From Chloroflexota bacterium (GTDB lineage Bacteria; Chloroflexota; Dehalococcoidia; SZUA-161; SpSt-899), in the NCBI GenBank assembly GCA_018657655.1, contig JABHWQ010000407.1, positions 1 to 8,310 of the forward strand: DNA of 8,310 bases, given 5' to 3'. Positions within the stretch are counted from its first letter, which is position 1; each line of letters opens with the position of its first letter. A program made the translations under genes and the position numbers. The notes beneath the pieces were generated by a model, which worked only from the letters and a program-made list of their open reading frames with translations, made no database searches and had not been told where the DNA came from. Of the stretch, positions 5,512 to 8,310 are shown in pieces.

Positions 5512-5985
5512 CTAATTCTTCAAATCTATATTACATGTTTCAGCGGGCTTTTTGCGTGTAATAGTGTTCATCAAACGGTTGACGAAATCCATCTGACTGG
5601 CAATTTTTAGAATATGTTTTTGTTCTTTTTCGGAGTACAGTCTGTAATAGTCCTCCAGGTCTTCACCGGTTGGCTCTTTACCTCCCAGGGTTGCGAAATC
5701 CCGGGCATAATTTAACGCCGCCCATTCCCTGTATTCGAAGTCCGATTTCGAAATGCTGGCAAGTTTCGAAATTTCATCGTCGGACAATCCCAGCTTCCTG
5801 CCCACGGCAGAGCGCTTATTACCTCACAAGAGGCAATTGTTTGCGAAGGTGACAGTTATCCGTATCTTTTCCTGAAACACCTTGTCAAAAACCTTTGATG
5901 AACTATAGGGGCCTTTAAAGAATTTGCTAAATTTATCAATAAAATCCCATACTGATTGAAATTTTCCGTAACGATGATTGTTCAT
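5512..5985 (-). CDS. Probable selenoprotein: AhpD-like / carboxymuconolactone decarboxylase family, CxxU (in-frame TGA at codon 54)
   Basis: A 157-residue protein if the TGA at 5826-5824 is read as selenocysteine. The C-terminal part shows the family well: KLGLSDDEISKLASIS (64-79), then EWAALNYARDFAT and a helical tail ending DFVNRLMNTI. Upstream of the TGA the same frame gives QEKIRITVTFANNCLL, matching the helix that carries the AhpD redox pair. Alignment by eye puts C51 at the first catalytic Cys and the TGA exactly at the second, giving C51-L-L-U54. AhpD-like proteins are thiol peroxidases or disulfide reductases, and CxxU members are known from marine metagenomes. The usual His four residues after the second Cys (CxxCxxxH) is R58 here. 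The ATG at 5985 has AGAGG six bases upstream, and no other stop interrupts the frame. Gene finders would start it wrongly at GTG 5805 or call it broken. Simple nonsense mutation is the alternative, but the exact position and the hairpin argue against it. Confidence 0.8.
5792..5826 (-). promoter_or_regulatory. Putative bacterial SECIS element following the UGA codon
   Basis: On the minus strand, 18 nt after the UGA (5826-5824), a GUG loop (5805-5803) caps a stem of UCUGCC with GGCAGG (six pairs including one U-G). A 2x2 internal mismatch and three further pairs, AGC with GCU, extend it to 5816 and 5792. Bacterial SECIS elements are hairpins just downstream of UGA, with a small loop about 16-37 nt away that has G in its first two positions. 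All these features are met. Folding and SelB binding were not computed. Confidence 0.65.
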
Positions 5986-6122
5986 AATAAACCTCTTTGG
6001 AGCATGACTTGCTTGTGTTTAACGAATCGGCAAAAAAATATATATCTTGTGAAACACTTTATAATTCTGAGACAGTCAAAATCCACTCTTTCTTGGCATA
6101 ATCGTTGGTTCAGTAACAATTG

Positions 6123-6151
6123 ATAATAAATCCTGTGATTATAAGAGTCAA
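6123..6151 (-). promoter_or_regulatory. Possible sigma-70 promoter for the AhpD-like selenoprotein gene
   Basis: On the minus strand TTGACT (6151-6146) and TATTAT (6128-6123) are separated by 17 bases, each matching five of six consensus positions. It lies in the AT-rich 240-bp gap between the HdrC-like gene and the AhpD-like gene and would give a leader of about 130 nt. AT-rich DNA yields such matches easily, so this is tentative. Nothing else was recognised in the gap. Confidence 0.35.
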
Positions 6152-6225
6152 GTTCTTATATTTTTGAACCTTGAATCTAGAAAAAACCTCCAAACTTGTA
6201 TTTAATCAGTCAACACGTAACGGGA

Positions 6226-6690
6226 TTAACATCCGGTTATCAGAGGTCTGATGCCCTCTGTGTTTGAAGCAATTTTAATGAATTGCTCAGATGACGTGAA
6301 CTGCAGAGCCGGGAGATCATTGCCCATCCTGCTACGTTTCTCGGCCATGAGCACGTCCATTTCGTACGGAAGCTCCTTTCCGGCCCGGAACATCTTGGCC
6401 CTCGCAAACACCAGGAGAGCAGCGTTGAGCCATAGCCCTTGCGGGCAGGCCTGGACGCACCGATTGCAGCCGCCGCTACAACTCCAGACCATGTCATAGG
6501 CTTCATCGGATATCTCACCTCCCTTCAGCAACTCAACCACTTTCTCTATCATGGCTTCGGGTCCGATGTCCGCATACTTTGTCAACGGGAAAATGGGACA
6601 CGCCCTCAGGCATTCTCCACAATTGATGCATTTCTCCACGAAGTCCGTGGCAGCATAATCAACAATCACATCCAGATCACTAGGATTCAT
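6226..6690 (-). CDS. HdrC-like protein with two 4Fe-4S clusters
   Basis: A 154-residue iron-sulfur protein of the heterodisulfide reductase subunit C / (Fe-S)-binding type. Two ferredoxin-like cysteine sets are present: C21-x2-C24-x2-C27-x3-C31-P (KCINCGECLRACPIFP) and C71-x3-C75-x2-C78-x3-C82-P (SCSGGCNRCVQACPQGL). The second set has the HdrC-typical CxxxC spacing at its start. The segment after it (LWLNAALLVFARAKMF) also fits the family. It probably carries electrons between a flavin or other Fe-S subunit and a partner carrying the catalytic (HdrB/CCG-type) site, in the cytoplasm. No HdrA or HdrB is in the window, and no CCG motif is attached. The start is firm: AGGAGG (6705-6700) lies nine bases before the ATG. 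It is upstream of the AhpD-like selenoprotein gene on the same strand, separated by 240 bp, so operon linkage is uncertain. The protein is slightly shorter than many HdrC proteins. Confidence 0.85.
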   Translation of the reverse strand: MNPSDLDVIVDYAATDFVEKCINCGECLRACPIFPLTKYADIGPEAMIEKVVELLKGGEISDEAYDMVWSCSGGCNRCVQACPQGLWLNAALLVFARAKMFRAGKELPYEMDVLMAEKRSRMGNDLPALQFTSSEQFIKIASNTEGIRPLITGC

Positions 6691-6766
6691 CTGCTTGATC
6701 CTCCTTTTTTATCTTTTTCTTGTTTCTTTCTTAATAGTTGTTGGAACGCCGTTTGTGGTTGACGTC

Positions 6767-6982
6767 CTATGATAGCCTGCGAAAAGCGCGATTCGATGGA
6801 GCCGACATCTGCTCACTTGATCTACGAGTACCATATGCCCCAGTCTTCTTGCATTTCATATCGCTCAGCCCAAGCATTATGGCGTCAGCAAACAATCCAT
6901 CGCGGGGCCCGATCAAATGCTTCAAGTGTTCGGACCCCGCCTTCGCAGCATTCAAAAATGTACCTATGTTATTAACTCCGAT
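6767..6982 (-). pseudogene. Unrecognised short ORF, possibly the C-terminal remnant of a larger gene
   Basis: The minus-strand frame from about 6982 to the TAG at 6767 reads like real protein: IGVNNIGTFLNAAKAGSEHL, then KHLIGPRDGLFADAIMLGLS and DMKCKKTGAYGT. The overlapping forward frames look out-of-phase by comparison. No ATG or GTG with a ribosome-binding site opens it. The first internal start-like codon is TTG at 6955, and a TAA closes the frame upstream at 6985-6983. It is either a decayed gene end or a small gene with an unusual start. It sits 76 bp upstream of the HdrC-like gene on the same strand. I cannot name its family. Confidence 0.35.
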
Positions 6983-7180
6983 TTACGAACAATGCAAATT
7001 ACTAGCCGAAGTTACTTTCTGAGTTAACGACATAACCATCTTCAGAAATTGCCTGCCCTGGCACGCCCCTTCTCCCAACTCCCGGAAACGGATTATGCCG
7101 ACAGCAAGTAAGACCAGTCTATTTTGAGACGCTTAGTATACCTCTCGCTATTCCTGGCAAGCTATTTGCGGACTCCGAGA

Positions 7181-8310
7181 TCACTCAACGATTGGCTGCC
7201 ATTCGGTGTCTGCTCTCACCGCGTTTTTTTCCGCGGCGCTCCATTCGTAGATCCCTTCGTAATCCCACGAAGTGCGCTTCTCCAAGCTAATGGACCAACC
7301 TCCATAACCGGCAAACTGACCCGAAAACGAACTGCAGGTATCGTAGATCGTCTGGCTCGTCATATTCTCAGGCCCCACTCTCTTGGCTGTTGCAGCCAGT
7401 ATCTGGAAGATAGCAGCGTAAGATTGGAACGGCCCACCAGATACGTCGCCTTCACTATGATATATCTTACGCAGGGTACGTGCCAGATCAGGGATCTCGC
7501 CTGTCTCGTTCCACCATTGGCCCGGATAGGTGAGTAGCCACCCATCCATGGCATCCCAACCGATGGCTTCTGCGATCATGAGCTGAAAGCCAAGGTGGCT
7601 ATCGGTTCCGATGAATTTGGCCTTTCCGCCAGCATTGCGATACTCCTTCACGAAAGTCGGTATGGCGAATCCCACCCCGGGTGGCATGACATAGTCGCAG
7701 TCCTTCAAGGCGTTCACCTCAGGGCCCCAAGTTGGAAAAAAATTGTTCATAAAGGATCCGGCCCACTCAAACTGGTCCGGGTGCTCCTTGCAGTAGTCCT
7801 CCATCCCCGCGGCATAGTCGGTTCCCGTAGGGCCTACCCAACCTGCCTGGCCGATCTTCGCAGGGCCTTTGGTCTCGTAGTCCCAGTCATTTCCCGCGAT
7901 CCATTTCATGAGAGTTCTGGGCTTGACATACGCAGGGTCGTTGAAGGACCAGACCCATCCATCCTGATCCATCAGTTCGTTATCCGATGAAATGCAAAAA
8001 AGCACCATCTGATCCTCAACCAATGACTCTTTCACAACGATGGCTGCCGATGACAGAGTCGTGACGATCAAATCTGCTCCCTGCTGTTTCAGCCACTCAT
8101 ACCCAGGCTTGGCTTGGCCGGGGTCGTATGTGGTATCGTACGGAATCACTTCAAGCGTAATCCCAGGAATCAGGTTGTTCTCATTGTAGTATTTGACCAT
8201 ATCCTCCAAGCCTTCATCCACTATGGCCAAAATTGTGGAGGCTGGTCCCGTCATGTCTGTCAGGTTACCCAGAGTGAAGACGACGTTCTTTCCGCTCGCT
8301 GCGGTACTTG
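7181..8310 (-). CDS. ABC transporter periplasmic substrate-binding protein, branched-chain amino acid (LivK) type, N-terminus outside window
   Basis: At least 375 residues of a type I periplasmic binding protein (Peripla_BP_6/Leu-Ile-Val-binding family), the extracytoplasmic receptor of a high-affinity uptake transporter. The frame stays open to the window edge: 18 residues precede the Met at 8254 (STAASGKNVVFTLGNLTD), so that Met is internal. The signal peptide and true start lie beyond base 8310. Typical pieces are the N-lobe start LGNLTDMTGPAS, YDTTYDPGQAKPGYEWLKQQ, the strand ADLIVTTLSSAA, the inter-lobe segment GQAGWVGPTGTDYAAGMEDY, and FVKEYRNAGGKAKFIGTDSH in the C-lobe. The many Trp residues (such as GQWWNETGEIP) suggest a ligand other than a simple amino acid, possibly an aromatic or fatty acid, but this is a guess. 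It stops at TGA. The 198 bp that follow (6983-7180) contain no convincing terminator or gene. The permease and ATPase genes, if linked, would lie upstream outside the window. Confidence 0.9.
   Translation of the reverse strand, partial: STAASGKNVVFTLGNLTDMTGPASTILAIVDEGLEDMVKYYNENNLIPGITLEVIPYDTTYDPGQAKPGYEWLKQQGADLIVTTLSSAAIVVKESLVEDQMVLFCISSDNELMDQDGWVWSFNDPAYVKPRTLMKWIAGNDWDYETKGPAKIGQAGWVGPTGTDYAAGMEDYCKEHPDQFEWAGSFMNNFFPTWGPEVNALKDCDYVMPPGVGFAIPTFVKEYRNAGGKAKFIGTDSHLGFQLMIAEAIGWDAMDGWLLTYPGQWWNETGEIPDLARTLRKIYHSEGDVSGGPFQSYAAIFQILAATAKRVGPENMTSQTIYDTCSSFSGQFAGYGGWSISLEKRTSWDYEGIYEWSAAEKNAVRADTEWQPIVE

Noticed and set aside
5512..5805. AhpD-like protein starting at GTG 5805
   Set aside because: That start has no Shine-Dalgarno and lies in the middle of the conserved domain; homology-like sequence continues upstream through the TGA.
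6439..7022. Forward ORFs of 68-107 codons over the HdrC-like gene and its upstream region
   Set aside because: Out-of-phase readings opposite a clear iron-sulfur protein and a more protein-like minus-strand frame; no ribosome-binding sites.
7124..7990. Forward ORFs of 131-137 codons opposite the substrate-binding protein
   Set aside because: Antisense shadows of a well-matched LivK-type protein.
1..8310. CRISPR arrays, tRNA or rRNA genes, and toxin-antitoxin or phage modules
   Set aside because: No regularly spaced repeats, cloverleaf or rRNA motifs, or recognisable phage or toxin proteins were seen by eye.

Overview
The window looks like a piece of an anaerobic or facultative bacterial genome. 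The best guess is a Desulfobacterota (deltaproteobacterium)-like organism. The reasons are a probable AhpD-like selenoprotein, a stand-alone HdrC-type iron-sulfur protein, a branched-chain-amino-acid-type ABC binding protein, and a cluster of type III CoA-transferase, SDR, EthD and SnoaL-like genes of the kind used in acyl-CoA, steroid or terpenoid breakdown. This taxonomic reading is inference; no rRNA or marker gene is present.

Left part, + strand (1-3247): a catabolic cluster. An open frame starts with an AT-rich scrap of a fatty-acid desaturase (third histidine box). At a run of nine G it passes in frame into a CaiB/BaiF-type CoA-transferase that has lost its own N-terminus. Next come an SDR dehydrogenase, a strong intercistronic hairpin, and an EthD-family protein. 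The tail (about 50 codons) of a second CoA-transferase follows, a remnant closely similar to the end of the first. The cluster ends with a SnoaL_4/NTF2-like protein resembling bile-acid 7-alpha-dehydratase in fold. The intact genes plausibly act on CoA-activated substrates.

Middle (3248-5511): an accessory, gene-poor stretch. It holds a second nine-G run, an unrecognised 346-residue helical protein with a good ribosome-binding site, the 3' end of an IS5-family insertion sequence with its terminal repeat, and an AT-rich segment with short, apparently frameshifted ORFs.

Right part, - strand (5512-8310): four units read leftwards. In transcription order they are a periplasmic substrate-binding protein (N-terminus outside the window), a short unrecognised ORF or remnant, a two-cluster 4Fe-4S HdrC-like protein, and a carboxymuconolactone decarboxylase/AhpD-like protein. 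The last gene is the most interesting item. A conventional reading sees only its last 97 codons, but the frame extends upstream through one in-frame TGA to an ATG with a good Shine-Dalgarno. The TGA sits exactly where the second Cys of the AhpD CxxC motif belongs, giving C-L-L-U. A hairpin with a GUG loop lies 18 nt downstream, as expected of a bacterial SECIS element. TGA ends other genes here, so the recoding must be local.
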